A stretch of DNA of 64,000 nt from Blastobasis lacticolella (GCA_905147135.1 LR990045.1:14856173-14920172), one strand, 5' to 3'. Counted from the stretch's first letter, positions 1 to 11,104 are shown. The notes: generated from the letters alone by a model not told the origin. Translations and numbers: made by a program.

Positions 1-840
1 CAATAAAGATTTGAATCTTATAAATAAATATAGATTTATTTAGAAATATATATTTTATTTATTTATTGTACATTAAAGACAATTTAGAATCTATAAAGTG
101 CTTTGTTGTATACGTATTGCCCGAGTGATAAAAACCACTATTGTGGAATAGTAGCGTAGTTCCGCATTAAGCTCTCAACAAAAGGTACAGTACCATATAG
201 GTTTTAAGGCTTTCGTGGTTATTCACAACACTTTCATCGCACATGTTATGGGGCTTATTAAAATAATTAGTATTGTTTTTAACTCGATATTTCTAAACAG
301 TCAACCCGTGACCAAGACGCAGGCAACATCGAGGTAAAAACAATACTAACCAATAAACCCGATAACGCTACCATACCACTATGATAATACGCTACCATAC
401 CACTATGACTGTGACATAAATCGTTTACTAAAAATACGGATAAAACCATATTTACCTTATAAATCCAAACCCTAGATATACCTTTAAACTCACTATCAAA
501 GTGTGCTACCAACGTAGATTCATCCTATTCGCGAACAAACCTCCAAATCTCGATTATCCCAGCCAATCAGCAAAGCTGGCAATGCACATCCAACTCCGAA
601 CAGTTGAGCATACACTGCGCTAAATGGCCAGAAACAAGTAATCCGTTTGGTATTAGAGACGAACTAAGTTCGGTGAAGCTTGTATGAGCGGGTTTCCGCC
701 GACGCGCCAAGCGCTACTCAGCGACGTATGTACAGTCGAACTCAGTACTAACAGCTTGTAGTCCTTAAAAACTTCAGAGACAATAAACAACTTAAATTTA
801 AAAAATATATAGGATAGGAAAAAGGTTCGTACTTAGTACC
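1..840. other. non-coding, no gene seen
   Basis: AT-rich DNA with stops in all frames and no convincing splice-bounded open segment. The short open frames here have no recognisable domain. Nothing else is supported. Confidence 0.6.
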
Positions 841-841
841 G

Positions 842-1100
842 TTGGCGAAGCGGGGTTGTCCGAGGTCTTCTAGGGACCCTCCGCGCAAGTACCGTGGCTT
901 CGCCGATATGCAGTGTTACGGGCACCGTCAGGTTTTAGTGGGTAGGACCTTTGGTGAGTCCCACATAACCATCTGCTTCCTGGCAGGTGGTATCTGTAAC
1001 AAGGATTTGCTAAAGAAAAAAAATAGGTCTTCTAGGGACCCCGATACTGGTCAAACAGTATCAGGACCCGATTGGCAACCTGTGACGGTATAATATTATT
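842..1100 (+). repeat. probable transposon fragment with an internal 16-bp direct repeat
   Basis: This block is far more GC-rich than its surroundings and stays open for 83 codons, but no domain is recognisable. The 16-bp string ggtcttctagggaccc occurs at about 863-878 and again at about 1026-1041. The core, with its 'gtgggtaggacc' and 'gtgagtcccacataacc' segments, resembles 3' regions of insect LINEs as I remember them. Family not assigned. Confidence 0.35.
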
Positions 1101-1790
1101 ATTAGAATAGAAAAAGAAGAAATAAAACCTCAGTATCTCAATTCAAGTGTAGTATCCGGTAGAGTAGAATCACCGATCATTGCCTCGAGTCCGCTATTGT
1201 AAGTGTTGGATCGCATATAGAAGCTCAACGACCGTTTTGATTGTTAAGTATTTACACTCCCCATGATGGTTCCTATTCCTCCACATGATACTGAACATCG
1301 GCTTTGACACCATGATATGCACGTAAAAACTGAATTGTACGTTATTTTGTGAACAATATGTAATAAAAAATCTAATAATGAACAATACATTTCATAAACG
1401 GCCTCACCTACGTAGCAGCTATTTAAAAATGACAAATAAATTTTATACATGTGACTGTACCTTCTGAGGAACTATCCTAGAACTTAGTTCAGGTTCCCAC
1501 TGGACTGTCGGTCGAGGACTTATGAAATCCATTACGATTCCTAGGCACTGCTTCACCTCGTCTTGTTGGTAATATTTTGGCAAAAACAATTTCTATACTT
1601 AGTAAAAAGTGTATTTAAAACGGTTGCCTAAATTTTTGTTCATTTATTTATCTTCATTACAGGTGGCACGGTTTACCAGGATAGTGGTAAAGTCATTTAG
1701 CGATCATCATCTCTCTCTCTCTCTCTCTTTTGAATCACCTCATCTTGTAGAATGGAGTGAAAGAAAGAATTCAAACTATAAAATAATCAT
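1101..1790. other. non-coding spacer with a (CT)n run
   Basis: No gene or domain-bearing reading frame. A pure CT dinucleotide microsatellite of 18 bases lies at 1711-1728. The 94-codon open frame that crosses it is low-complexity and runs on into SINE sequence, so it is not taken as a gene. Confidence 0.6.
1711..1728. repeat. (CT)9 microsatellite
   Basis: Nine consecutive CT units read directly in the sequence, between ATCATCAT and TTTGAATC. Confidence 0.95.
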
Positions 1791-1792
1791 TT

Positions 1793-2060
1793 TGACGTCA
1801 ATATCCCGGTTGTGCTCTAGCGCCCGAGGGCCTGGGGTCATGATGGAGAATTTGGCAGATCAGGCAATTACAGTAGAGAGACTGATTCGATGATAATCAT
1901 GGTTGCACATTCAGTCGCTGAATGAATGTAGGTTTCATCAAGATGATTTCCCTCACCGTAAGAGCATCGATTAGTGTTCAACTAATATACATAACTCAGA
2001 AAAAGGTCATTGTACATGGCGGCACTTTGGATCGAACTCGATGTCTCCCACGCACTGAGA
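1793..2060 (-). mobile_element. tRNA-Ser-type SINE, copy A (degraded)
   Basis: Shares ordered blocks with the better copy at 21,311-21,624: 'cccggttgtgctct', 'gcagatcaggcaattacagt', 'gttgcacattcagtcgct', 'agagcatcgattagtgttcaactaat' (split here for brevity), and the 'catggcggca' block before the tRNA-like end. The tRNA-like head on the right is badly decayed. Orientation is minus because the tRNA-derived end lies at the high coordinate. Confidence 0.7.
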
Positions 2061-2326
2061 GTGCAAACTGAACCCGCTTTTAATCCCTAAGGTTGTTGTC
2101 AGTTGGGTTATCTAAGCGTCGTTAAAACAGAAGACAATTCTATTGAAAACAAACTAATCGGAGTAAAGCGAACCAGTAAACTCACTGACTAATGGCTACC
2201 ACATAATTTAAACCGAAATAAGGCATAGGTAACAAGCAGATGGTTTGTAGCCGAGCGGCAGATACAAAGCGATTCCGAACCGCTTAACTGATTTTCGACA
2301 GCTGTCTGCACGCCACCATGGTACTC
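2061..2326. other. spacer, nothing recognised
   Basis: No gene. Moderate GC, no repeat family recognised with confidence. Confidence 0.5.
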
Positions 2327-2412
2327 ATATCATCATCATACCACGCCAAGGCCGGTCTTGTACCTTCAGCATCCAGCTGATACTTCCGATCTTTACCAGA
2401 TCGTCGGTCCAC
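2327..2412 (-). mobile_element. RTE-type LINE, C-terminal fragment
   Basis: On the minus strand this reads RWTDDLVK..SISWM..VQDRPW, the conserved tail of insect RTE-type LINE ORFs, and it ends in an ATGATGAT tail (ATCATCATCAT on the plus strand). It is a 5'-truncated remnant with no intact reading frame. Confidence 0.7.
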
Positions 2413-2569
2413 CTACTTACGTAATATGTATATCATAACCTCAGGTCATAATATAATCGAAGGAATCGCATTACAAAAACCTGGACAAGGAATTGGAAAA
2501 TAATGGGACGGCATAAATTACATGCCATCAGGTGAGCCATTTAGTCTGTGACTAGCATGAGTTAGCGTC

Positions 2570-2662
2570 ACCACCTTAACTTCCAGCCACGAGTCGCCAG
2601 AGTCCACTTTCCTACTTTCCTTACTCCACTTCGCCCGGTCTTCATCATCTTCACGTCATAGT
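2570..2662 (-). mobile_element. second RTE-type 3' end (fragment)
   Basis: The plus strand holds 'cacttcgcccggtcttcatcatcttcacgtc' in pieces closely matching the 3' end of the RTE remnant at 23,620-23,690 ('cacttcgcccggtcttcggcatcctcgcgtc'). It is only about 90 bp long and is assigned by that in-window similarity. Confidence 0.5.
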
Positions 2663-4800
2663 ATGAATTAGGTACTAAGTACCAATGTGAAAAGCTCATT
2701 TGAAATCTGCTAACTAACCTAGTTGAGTTACGCTACGCTTTTAAGTAGTCAAACAGAACTTTAACAAAGTGCAAACCACTTTGCTAGGTTTCAACACAAC
2801 TCAAACAGTAAATCCTATTTTAATAGGTATGAGCTCTGTATTTTTATCTTAAAGCCCCGTTAGGATTCCTTTCCTCTTAAACGCTTAATTAGCGATCCAT
2901 TCTACGCTCAAGTCGAAACAAATTACTTCGATTTAGGAATATTACGCTATAACCGCAACTTTGCGTTTATTGTTGTTGTATTTATATTTACTTCAGGAAT
3001 ACATGATGCTCATTAAAGCTGTGTAGCAACGGCCCGGGTTCAATACGGTATATTCAGTATGAAATCGACAAAATGCTATCCGAAGTAGCCAAATCACTAT
3101 TTCTATGGGGGCTACGTACTATTTTCCTATTATGTCTATTCAGACATTTCATTGATCTCACAGCCGGCCACCGTGACAACTATAGTTTCCTACATTCTCT
3201 ACCAACGAATTCACAGTTGTCAGTGTGTATGCTGAAGCCGTGGCGTGGCCGTGGCTAACGTAATTTTACCTCTGCTTTATCTACATGCCAGGGGTTCTAT
3301 GCCAGGGGTCATAGAATTGGACGTGTAATTATCGGGTGACACTGTGCTAAAGCTATAATTTGAATAAACACAAGAATAAATATTATCCGAAAAAAAATAC
3401 GTAAGTTATTGCCACGTCTGATTCCATTGTCTGAACCAATTTTAGCGTAAAACAAAGCTAGCCAATCAAACGCGGGGGCCGCACGGAAACTGTGACACGA
3501 CACCCACTTGTCTCCATCACAAAACATGAGGAAACCGCTTTAACAAACCCGAGGTCTCACTAAGAGAGGTTTTCTTCGCTTCCCTTTAATGACAATAAAA
3601 ACAACTTGAGGTTCTCCGCCTTTATGCGCTTACTAAAGTTGCTATTTATAACTCATACGTTATATTCAAAAGGTCGTTTCGATTGAAAAGGTCGCTGTTT
3701 CGGGAACTCCAAGAGACATGACTATTTGTTGCTGAGAACTGAATTAATTATTGTAATGACCCGTAAAGTGAATACATCCAAGTAAGTAGCCAAAATCATT
3801 TTGATAAAGATTCTTGCAAATTGTGAACACAGTGAGTACATCAATCTAGTAGTTATAATTGATTGTCGCATCCTCCGCAGCCCGAGGCCTGTAGCGAGCT
3901 TGCTACGAGAGTTCTACAGCTGCAGCTACGAACCTGCTGGAGGGGATTGGTTAATAAATAACGTATTACGATATAATCTATAAATGACTTCGTTACTAGT
4001 GATTATTTATGTAGTCACGCGTCTGCGTGTCTAATAAACAATTAGATACAGGCCTCGATCATTTACAAACGCCAATCAATTTAAATTAGCAACTCAGAAG
4101 TTGGCGATCCAACTTACCTGGAACTTCTAGTTACATTCGCCGTATTCTATACTAGTCTATAGACCACGTATATAGTCCTCCTCAAACTTTCATGGATCCG
4201 TTTACGAACCGTCAAACCGCAGACATTGAGCACAGAAACTTGCGTCATTTCATTAAAGTATATCTAGATGTAGTGGTAACTGCGGGTTAAATATAATAAT
4301 AACATTGATTACTTAAGAGACCAACCAAGCCAATGACTCAAGAGACGCCTTGAAACAATTTAAAAAAAGTTCTCTAGAAAAATCTTTTAATAGCAGAAGC
4401 ATTTATCGCGCGGTATCATCAAGACCATTATAAAAAGCCCAAACACGATGGGGTTATCTTATTGCGTTTGTTAGATATTATAATTATTTTATGTTAATTT
4501 GATGGTTTATTTAATAGAATATAGTTTGTAAATATTTCCCTTTAAAGTATTTACGTATAGTAATTAATATTCTGTGCAGTTTTCAATGTTTCCGAACAAA
4601 AGGTTCGTTCTTTATTTCAGAACTCTTTAACAGATTAAGTAATAATTAACTGAAAGATATATTTGTAATTGTGTAATAAATCCTATAATGATTAATAATA
4701 GTTTTAAGAACTATTTCGATGTCTTTGGTTAAGTATTTTGGCACAATAACTTCATATTTAACTGGCAGTGTAATAACGTCTTATGATTGGTTGAAATATG
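2663..4800. other. non-coding, no gene seen
   Basis: AT-rich, stops in all frames. A short tandem duplication of 'atgccaggggt' occurs around 3,285-3,310. No recognisable element otherwise. Confidence 0.6.
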
Positions 4801-4830
4801 TACCGGCTTCCGATTTCCAGCTAAACGTTG

Positions 4831-4885
4831 GGTATATAAACCTAGTTCAATCAGACGAAAGGACTTTTGCTCCAGACCAGCCACA
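4831..4885 (+). promoter_or_regulatory. possible core promoter or solo-LTR promoter
   Basis: A consensus TATATAAA lies at 4833-4840, followed about 15-40 bp downstream by TCAGAC, TCCAGAC and CACACAGTT, which could act as initiators. No downstream exon is recognisable. The layout also fits the U3-R part of a solo LTR, with AATAAA-type signals near 5,120. Weak call from motif spacing only. Confidence 0.25.
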
Positions 4886-5277
4886 CAGTTAAGTATAATC
4901 TTGTATTGTATTACTTTGGTGCCTATTGCTGATTTCTAAATGATTTATTTGTGTAATCCTCAGGCGATTTCGCGCTATACATAATTTTGCTATATTTTAT
5001 TATGTTTAGAATACATTAGTATATTACCCATGTTCATTTGTTAGCTATGACTGCTATCCTATATAAATAACTTATCTCATTTAATCTAATCTCAGTGTTT
5101 GAATGTGAATATCCTTTCCTGAATAAATATAAATTTATATTCAACTAATGTGCCCTATTTTTCATTTCATTCAACTTTCTAACTTTAGTTACTAGGCCAA
5201 CCTAAATCATATACCCTAAATATTTAATTTACACATTAGATCGGTACACTATATCTATTTTTCTAACACGTTCATAT

Positions 5278-5332
5278 GTTCCTATGACCACCGGCCGACT
5301 CCATCATCAGACTAGCTCCATGGTACCATATT
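5278..5332 (+). repeat. left half of an older interspersed repeat split by the BEL element
   Basis: The segment 'tatgaccaccggccgactcc' followed by 'atcatcagactagctccatggtacc' is, from memory, a common moth repeat. It ends in ATATT exactly at the LTR border and resumes as ATATT at 12,010, so the retrotransposon landed within it. Confidence 0.6.
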
Positions 5333-5596
5333 TGAAGAATCTACTCTTGAAACTACACTGGTCTCCCAAAGGTGCGCAATAAAACGTCTGTACTAATGGC
5401 ACACAACGTTTATTGTTGTTTAGAAATACTGCTAGGTATTAGATTGAAAGCATAGATCATAAAACTCGTCTAGGTATTATACATTCGTAAGGACACAAAC
5501 GATACCGCGTTCTAAAAACCCTGCAGCGACATCTTGTACCATGTTTCAATACTATATAATATAGACTTAGGCAAACATCGTGAAATGGCGTTAACA
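5333..5596 (-). repeat. 3' LTR of the BEL/Pao element
   Basis: Begins TGAAGAATC and ends GCGTTAACA on the plus strand, identical to the copy at 11,746-12,009. On the element's own strand an AATAAA polyadenylation signal lies at 5414-5409. Termini TG..CA and the ATATT flank define the borders. Confidence 0.95.
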
Positions 5597-5612
5597 TATC
5601 GCCCACCAAGGA
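5597..5612 (-). promoter_or_regulatory. polypurine-tract region next to the 3' LTR
   Basis: On the element strand the DNA just inside the 3' LTR reads CTTGGTGGGCGATA, a purine-rich plus-strand primer site as expected of LTR elements, although not a pure purine run. The same GGTGGGCGAT core recurs on this strand at about 5719-5728, about 120 bp upstream in the element, and could be a second primer site. Confidence 0.45.
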
Positions 5613-5850
5613 CAATATTCACAATTGTCCTTACCTTAATTTCTACAAAACAATTGAAATATAGCATTACTTACAACATATTATAACAAAAGATTGCTAT
5701 ACAATCAATACGTTCCAAATCGCCCACCATGCAAACAGTACCTAATCACATTACACTTCGAACAAACCAGAAATTCGTATAAACTTAAGAAAAACATAAT
5801 AAAAACAAAATAAAACTTAGTAATGTAAGTACTTATTACAATAAACTCTT

Positions 5851-7758
5851 TCACATACGTTCAAGTTGCAATCGGTAAAATACACAGCTTTGAGGTGGGG
5901 CGTTTAAATACAGAGTTAAATACAGAGCCGTACGTAAAGTAACGACCCGCGTGAGCTTGTCCGGACCCGGATGCTTTTGTATCACCCTTGCTAACAACCA
6001 GCGACAAGGAGGCAACCCGTCTTCCTTGACTAACACTACATCCCCTTCATTTGGTTCAGGAGTTTGTAAAGACCACCTATGTCTTTGCATGAAACTGGTA
6101 AGGTAATCCTGCGACCATTTAAGCCAGAAGTGCTGCAATATTCGCTGCGTGAATTGCCATCTCCGTAAAGACCCAACCGATGAATCCTCAAAATTATATT
6201 CGGGAACCGTGACTAAAGGTTCGCCGATTATGAAATGACCAGGTGTCAAAATTGTACCAATATCTGAATGGCTGTCGTCAATTCTAGATAAAGGCCTCGA
6301 ATTTAAGCATGCCTCTATCTGAGACATCACTGTAGAGAGCTCTTCGTAAGTAAGAGTCGATTCACCTATAGCACGTCGCATGTGGTATTTGGCAGATTTG
6401 ACACCAGCCTCCCACAGACCTCCAAAGTTTGGTGTGTGAGGCGGTATAAAGTGCCATTGAGTTCCATTGTTGGCTAAAGATTCGGATATTTCAGCGATAA
6501 TTCCACTCTTTTCGGCACTGAACATATTTTGTAACTCTTTGGATGCTCCCACAAAATTTGTACCGTTGTCGCTCCAAATCTCAGAACAGTGTCCTCGCCT
6601 AGCCACAAAGCGTTTGAAAGCCGCCAAAAAACTCTGAGCTGTAAGGTCACTGACAACCTCTATGTGAATTGCTCGAGTGGCCATACAAACGAACAAACAT
6701 ATGTAACCTTTATATGATCGATTCCCACGACCCTTACTGACTCGAATATTAACAGGCCCTGCATAATCTACTCCACTTCTCTTGAAAACTCTGATAGGAG
6801 TTACTCTCGCTGCTGGCAGTTGCCCCATGAGCTGGTTTTTAGTCACTGCGGCAAGCTTTGCACATCTGATACAACTTCGAAATGTAGATCTTACAAGTTG
6901 TTTAGCTCCTATTACCCAGTATTTGGTACGCAAATAACTTAACATAATTTGAGGGCAACCATGCAAAGTTTTTAAATGAGCATCGGCTATTGCCATTATA
7001 AGTAAACCTGTTAATATGGAATATCTTGGTATAATTATTGGATGCTTACGAGCTTCATCAATTTGAGCAAATTCCAATCGCCCTCCTACTTTTAAAATAT
7101 CTTTATCCAAATATGGGTTTAGGGATTTCAATTTGCTATGCCTTGGAAGTGGATTATTCTTGTTTAACGATTGGATTTCTTCTTCAAATGCTTCCTTCTG
7201 ACATTGCCGAATGCATGTATGCAAAGATTCTCTTGTTTCCTCAACGCTAAGGACCGGACTCTGAAGTCTATCTAATTTTGGTTTCAATAAATTCAAAAAT
7301 CTTCGACAGAAGGCAATGACACGTACTAATTTATTTAGTGATGAGAACTTCTCAAATACCGAATTATCCACTACCGCAAAATGTACCCTTTTTGCTTCTT
7401 CCAAATCCGTTTTGATCTCTTTTGGCTTAGTAAATTTGATCACTTCTTCACTAAGAAACTCTGGTCCTTGATGCCATATTCCTAATGATAAGAGTTCGGA
7501 AGGACGTAAACCTCTCGATGCAGGATCGGCAGGATTCTCATGAGTTCTGACATGTGACCATTGATGAGGTTCGAGTGTGTTCAGAATTTCCGACACACGA
7601 TTTGCCACGAACGTCTTCCACCTGCTAGGATGATCATTGATCCAGGCCAGCACTACTGTGGAGTCAGTCCAAGCATGCATGTTCTCCCTAGGGATCCCCA
7701 TAGCCTCTGCAACCTCTAACAATAACTTGCTTAAAAGCACTGCTCCGCATAACTCCAA
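5851..7758 (-). CDS. BEL/Pao pol, downstream part: RNase H end and integrase (frame-shifted)
   Basis: This 635-codon frame carries the second half of the element's polyprotein. It begins within the RNase H region (MELCGAVLLSKLL, then HAWTDSTVVLAWI at about residues 28-40). The integrase follows: a zinc-binding region ending in CIRCAKL (about 300), then the catalytic core with D in VDYAGP (about 331), D in WSDNGTNF (about 398) and E in WEAGVKSAKYH (about 449), giving the D,D-35-E-type triad. The C-terminal part has the typical EGDVVLVKEDGLPP stretch. The Met at 7758 is only the first in this frame. The frame is open further upstream, and conserved residues IPRLEL precede the Met, so it is a continuation of the gag-pol frame at 7,688-11,104 and not a separate gene. 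The product would integrate element cDNA. Confidence 0.93.
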   Translation of the reverse strand: MELCGAVLLSKLLLEVAEAMGIPRENMHAWTDSTVVLAWINDHPSRWKTFVANRVSEILNTLEPHQWSHVRTHENPADPASRGLRPSELLSLGIWHQGPEFLSEEVIKFTKPKEIKTDLEEAKRVHFAVVDNSVFEKFSSLNKLVRVIAFCRRFLNLLKPKLDRLQSPVLSVEETRESLHTCIRQCQKEAFEEEIQSLNKNNPLPRHSKLKSLNPYLDKDILKVGGRLEFAQIDEARKHPIIIPRYSILTGLLIMAIADAHLKTLHGCPQIMLSYLRTKYWVIGAKQLVRSTFRSCIRCAKLAAVTKNQLMGQLPAARVTPIRVFKRSGVDYAGPVNIRVSKGRGNRSYKGYICLFVCMATRAIHIEVVSDLTAQSFLAAFKRFVARRGHCSEIWSDNGTNFVGASKELQNMFSAEKSGIIAEISESLANNGTQWHFIPPHTPNFGGLWEAGVKSAKYHMRRAIGESTLTYEELSTVMSQIEACLNSRPLSRIDDSHSDIGTILTPGHFIIGEPLVTVPEYNFEDSSVGSLRRWQFTQRILQHFWLKWSQDYLTSFMQRHRWSLQTPEPNEGDVVLVKEDGLPPCRWLLARVIQKHPGPDKLTRVVTLRTALYLTLYLNAPPQSCVFYRLQLERM

Positions 7759-10700
7759 TCTCGGTATGGAAACTTGTTTGATTGGCCTTTGTTGTGACCT
7801 TTGTTTTTGCGGAAACTAAATTGACATAAACCTCGTTGTTGATGCCAACAATGCGTACATATACTACCGCAGCATAAGCAGATTTGGAAGCATCGCAGAA
7901 TCCATGAAGATGCATCGAAGAATCAGAAGCTCGCGAATTCAGCCATCGAGGTAAACGAAACTTCTCCAACAAGGTAAGTTCTTCACGATAATTAAGCCAA
8001 TCTTTCTTGATATCAGGACCGACTTCTTCATCCCATTGCAAACCTTCTAACCATAATCTTTGTATTAAAATCTTAGATACAATAATTACAGGAGCAGCCC
8101 AACCCAGAGGATCAAATAGTCTGCAAATGTCTGATATAATACTCCTTTTAGTTACAGGTGTTGCTGCTGGCGAGGATTTCACCGCGTATTGGAAGGAATC
8201 AGCGTCACGATCCCAGGTAAGTCCTAATATCTTTATTATAGGGTCTTCTTTGAATTTCAAATCTATTTTTTCATTCCTATCTGAACATTGTTTTATTTCT
8301 TGTAACAGTTCAGTACTGTTACTCGTCCATTTTTGTAGATCAAATTTTCCATTGCTTAATAAATTACACATCTGCTTATAAATTTCTAAACCTTCTTCGT
8401 TTGTTTGACACCCCGACATAAAGTCGTCCATGTAAAAGTCTCTGAGAACCCTTTCAGCTGCCAATGGATACGCATCACCTTCATCAATGGCTACTTGCAT
8501 CAATGATTTGACAGCGAGGTAAGGTGCACAGGATGTGCCAAACGTTACGCGAAGCAGACGGTATTCTTCGATGTCTTGATCTGGACTTTCACGCCAAAAT
8601 AGCCTTTGAAAATCAGCATCCTCTTGATATACCTTTATTTGACGGTACATCTTCACGATGTCCGCTATTAAACAAATAGGATAAGATCTCCAACGCATTA
8701 TCAAATGTCGTAACTCTGATTGAAGCGAGGGTCCAATCATTAAATCATCGTTTAATGATTTCCCGTTTGTACCTTTACAGGAAGCGTCGTGGACTATTCT
8801 TACCTTCGTTGTATCCCTATCCTCACGAATTACTGCGTGATAAGGTAAGTATAGTGCTTGATGTCCCACACCACGATCCTCCACAGGTACCCTTTCCATA
8901 TGATTTAACTCCAAATATTCTTTAAATGTTTTCTTAAACTCTTCTTTCAGATTACAGTTCTTCTGCAACTTCCTTTCCACTGCATAAAACCTTTGTAAGG
9001 CAATTTCTTTAGAGTTCCCTTTTAAACTTAATGGTTTCTCATCTCTAAAAGGTAGTTTTACTATGTACCTCCCCTCTGTATCTCTCTTTACAGTCTCAGC
9101 ATACATTTGTTCACAGCGTGTTTCGTCGTTACTCAGTATCTTCTTGGTGCCTGTAATGAAATCATCTTCCAGCTCCCAAAACCTTTTTAACATGGCATTA
9201 TCTTCAGCTACTACATGCATCACCGATACATGTGATGAAATGGTATTGGAAGAACCAACTAACCCTGAAACTATCCAACCGAATATTGTAGACTGAGCGA
9301 GAATATTACCCTGTGGATCCTTTTTAACGCCATCTTGAATAACTTGGCTGTATATTCCAGCACCCAATAAAACGTCTATTTTATTAGGCGTATGGTATTG
9401 TGTATCAGCCAACTTATACTTATTTACTTTCAGCCAATCTAGTTCGACTACCTTCCGACTGGGAAGGAAAGAAGTGACCGATTTGAGAACATACGCGTTG
9501 ACATCTATTTCCTTTGTTGGATCCAAGGTAGAGCGAAGTTTCATCTTCACAATGGAAGTAGATACTACATTCCTGTTACCGGCTAAACCCGAAATTTGGC
9601 TCTTTACTGGAATCTTTTTCAGGCCTAAAGACTGAACCGTTGATTCGGTAACGAAGGATGCCTGTGATCCTTGATCCAGTAGAGCTCTTACGGTGTACAA
9701 CTCACCATTGCGATGTACGACACTTACCAGTGCTGTAGCCAATAACACCTGCTTGACTGACTGACCTGACGAAAAACACGACACGACAGCGGTATCACCG
9801 TTATCGGATACAGTTACGGTGTGACCTGATACATTACGACCGTCTCCATCAGATGGATTCGAATTAAGAGTGTCTGTATTATTTGGAGGTTTCGCAAAAT
9901 TACCTATACCAGTACCAGCACCTTTAGAATGGAGCAAAGAGTGGTGTCGTCTTTTACAAACGCGACAACCCCAAGGATTTTTACAAAATTTGGCTGTATG
10001 ATTGTTTCCCAAACAATTAAAACAATGTCCATTTTTCTGAACAAAGTCACGTCGAGCGTCACTGTCAATAATCGTAAACTTCTTACACTGAGCTAGTTTG
10101 TGGTCATTATCATTGCAAAAGCCACACTTCATCGATCCTTCAGCAGCGTTTATATGTAAAGATTTGGATTTGTTAACATTCATGCTATTGAATTTATTAC
10201 TTTTTGTATCTACAAACTCTAAAGCTCTATAACGTATTAACAAAAAGTCTTGAAATTGTTTAAATGTGGGCAAATCCGAATCTTCACTGTTGCTTACAGT
10301 CAATTCCCACTGTTTCCTTGTTTCCGCATCTAACTTTAAAGACAAAATGTGTATAACAATGATATCACAAGAGTCCACCTGAATGCCTAGATTTGACAAC
10401 GCACTTAGACAATCTGTAGACGTATCTAGAAGTTCCTTTAAAAACACTGCTGACTCTGAAGTGGCATTTCTTTGACCTAAGAAACGCTTCAATATACAAT
10501 GCGACAAGTATTTTTTATTATTATAACGAGACTCTAACAGTTCCCAACATCGTATGTAATTAGACTCTGTAGTTGGAATATTTCTTAACAGCTGTTCCGC
10601 TTCACCCGTAATGTAACTTTTTAGATAATGTAACTTTTGGACCTTAGTTATAATTTTACTGTCATGAATCAATGATTGAAATAAGTCTCTGAACGAAGTC

Positions 10701-11104
10701 CACTCTGCGTAATTTCCGGAAAATGTAGGTATATTAATTTTAGGTAACTTGACTTGACAACTAACATCGGAAACCACATTTTCAGACAGATTCTCAGATG
10801 CCTTACTTTTCATCAATAAATTCATGGCCGATTTTAATTCACATTTATAGTTTATATATGTCTCCTCGGTAACATCATAAATCTCATCAGTTACATAACT
10901 TTTTGTTTGCAAAACAGTTGGATCAGCAGCCCTAAGTACATCTCTATGACCCCTCAAGAAATCTTTCCACATCAACTCCAGCGTATCGAGTCTACTTTCC
11001 AAATACTCTGTTGTTATTCTACTTTTAGGTGACTTTTTATAATTAATCTCTGCCTTAATAATTCGCTTAGATGTATCTTCTTGTAAAAGCAAAAGTGAAT
11101 CCAT
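7688..11104 (-). CDS. BEL/Pao gag-pol, upstream part: gag, protease, RT, RNase H start
   Basis: A 1,138-codon frame starting at the first ATG after the leader. Gag comes first: a DUF1759-type segment at about 125-215 (FSGNYAEWTSFRDLF), then two zinc knuckles, CGFC..DH..AQC at about 326-340 and CFNCLGNNHTAKFC at about 360-375. An aspartic protease of the BEL type follows, with catalytic D in LLDQGSQASF at about 475. The RT has RIVHDAS, and the catalytic YMDD box in FYMDDFMSG is at about residue 890. DICRLFDPLGW marks the Pao-type connection domain, and RNase H begins at about 1,068 with GFCDASKSAYA. The last 30 or so codons (after SAKTKV) are out of frame with the conserved sequence, which continues in the other frame. 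BEL/Pao elements normally have one gag-pol ORF, so this is a single-base indel or an assembly error. The other domains look intact. Confidence 0.95.
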   Translation of the reverse strand: MDSLLLLQEDTSKRIIKAEINYKKSPKSRITTEYLESRLDTLELMWKDFLRGHRDVLRAADPTVLQTKSYVTDEIYDVTEETYINYKCELKSAMNLLMKSKASENLSENVVSDVSCQVKLPKINIPTFSGNYAEWTSFRDLFQSLIHDSKIITKVQKLHYLKSYITGEAEQLLRNIPTTESNYIRCWELLESRYNNKKYLSHCILKRFLGQRNATSESAVFLKELLDTSTDCLSALSNLGIQVDSCDIIVIHILSLKLDAETRKQWELTVSNSEDSDLPTFKQFQDFLLIRYRALEFVDTKSNKFNSMNVNKSKSLHINAAEGSMKCGFCNDNDHKLAQCKKFTIIDSDARRDFVQKNGHCFNCLGNNHTAKFCKNPWGCRVCKRRHHSLLHSKGAGTGIGNFAKPPNNTDTLNSNPSDGDGRNVSGHTVTVSDNGDTAVVSCFSSGQSVKQVLLATALVSVVHRNGELYTVRALLDQGSQASFVTESTVQSLGLKKIPVKSQISGLAGNRNVVSTSIVKMKLRSTLDPTKEIDVNAYVLKSVTSFLPSRKVVELDWLKVNKYKLADTQYHTPNKIDVLLGAGIYSQVIQDGVKKDPQGNILAQSTIFGWIVSGLVGSSNTISSHVSVMHVVAEDNAMLKRFWELEDDFITGTKKILSNDETRCEQMYAETVKRDTEGRYIVKLPFRDEKPLSLKGNSKEIALQRFYAVERKLQKNCNLKEEFKKTFKEYLELNHMERVPVEDRGVGHQALYLPYHAVIREDRDTTKVRIVHDASCKGTNGKSLNDDLMIGPSLQSELRHLIMRWRSYPICLIADIVKMYRQIKVYQEDADFQRLFWRESPDQDIEEYRLLRVTFGTSCAPYLAVKSLMQVAIDEGDAYPLAAERVLRDFYMDDFMSGCQTNEEGLEIYKQMCNLLSNGKFDLQKWTSNSTELLQEIKQCSDRNEKIDLKFKEDPIIKILGLTWDRDADSFQYAVKSSPAATPVTKRSIISDICRLFDPLGWAAPVIIVSKILIQRLWLEGLQWDEEVGPDIKKDWLNYREELTLLEKFRLPRWLNSRASDSSMHLHGFCDASKSAYAAVVYVRIVGINNEVYVNLVSAKTKVTTKANQTSFHTEIGVMRSSAFKQVIVRGCRGYGDP
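7783..7805 (-). other. frame break in BEL/Pao pol
   Basis: Conserved RNase H sequence leaves one frame after SAKTKV and resumes in the next frame before IPRLELCG. The best place for a one-nucleotide gain or loss is this A/C-rich stretch (minus strand). There is no recognised slippery heptamer with a pseudoknot, and the break falls inside a folded domain, so programmed frameshifting is unlikely. Confidence 0.8.

Noticed and set aside
7688..7758. programmed frameshift joining the BEL gag-pol frames
   Set aside because: The overlap lies inside RNase H and lacks a recognised slippery motif. BEL elements normally use one ORF.
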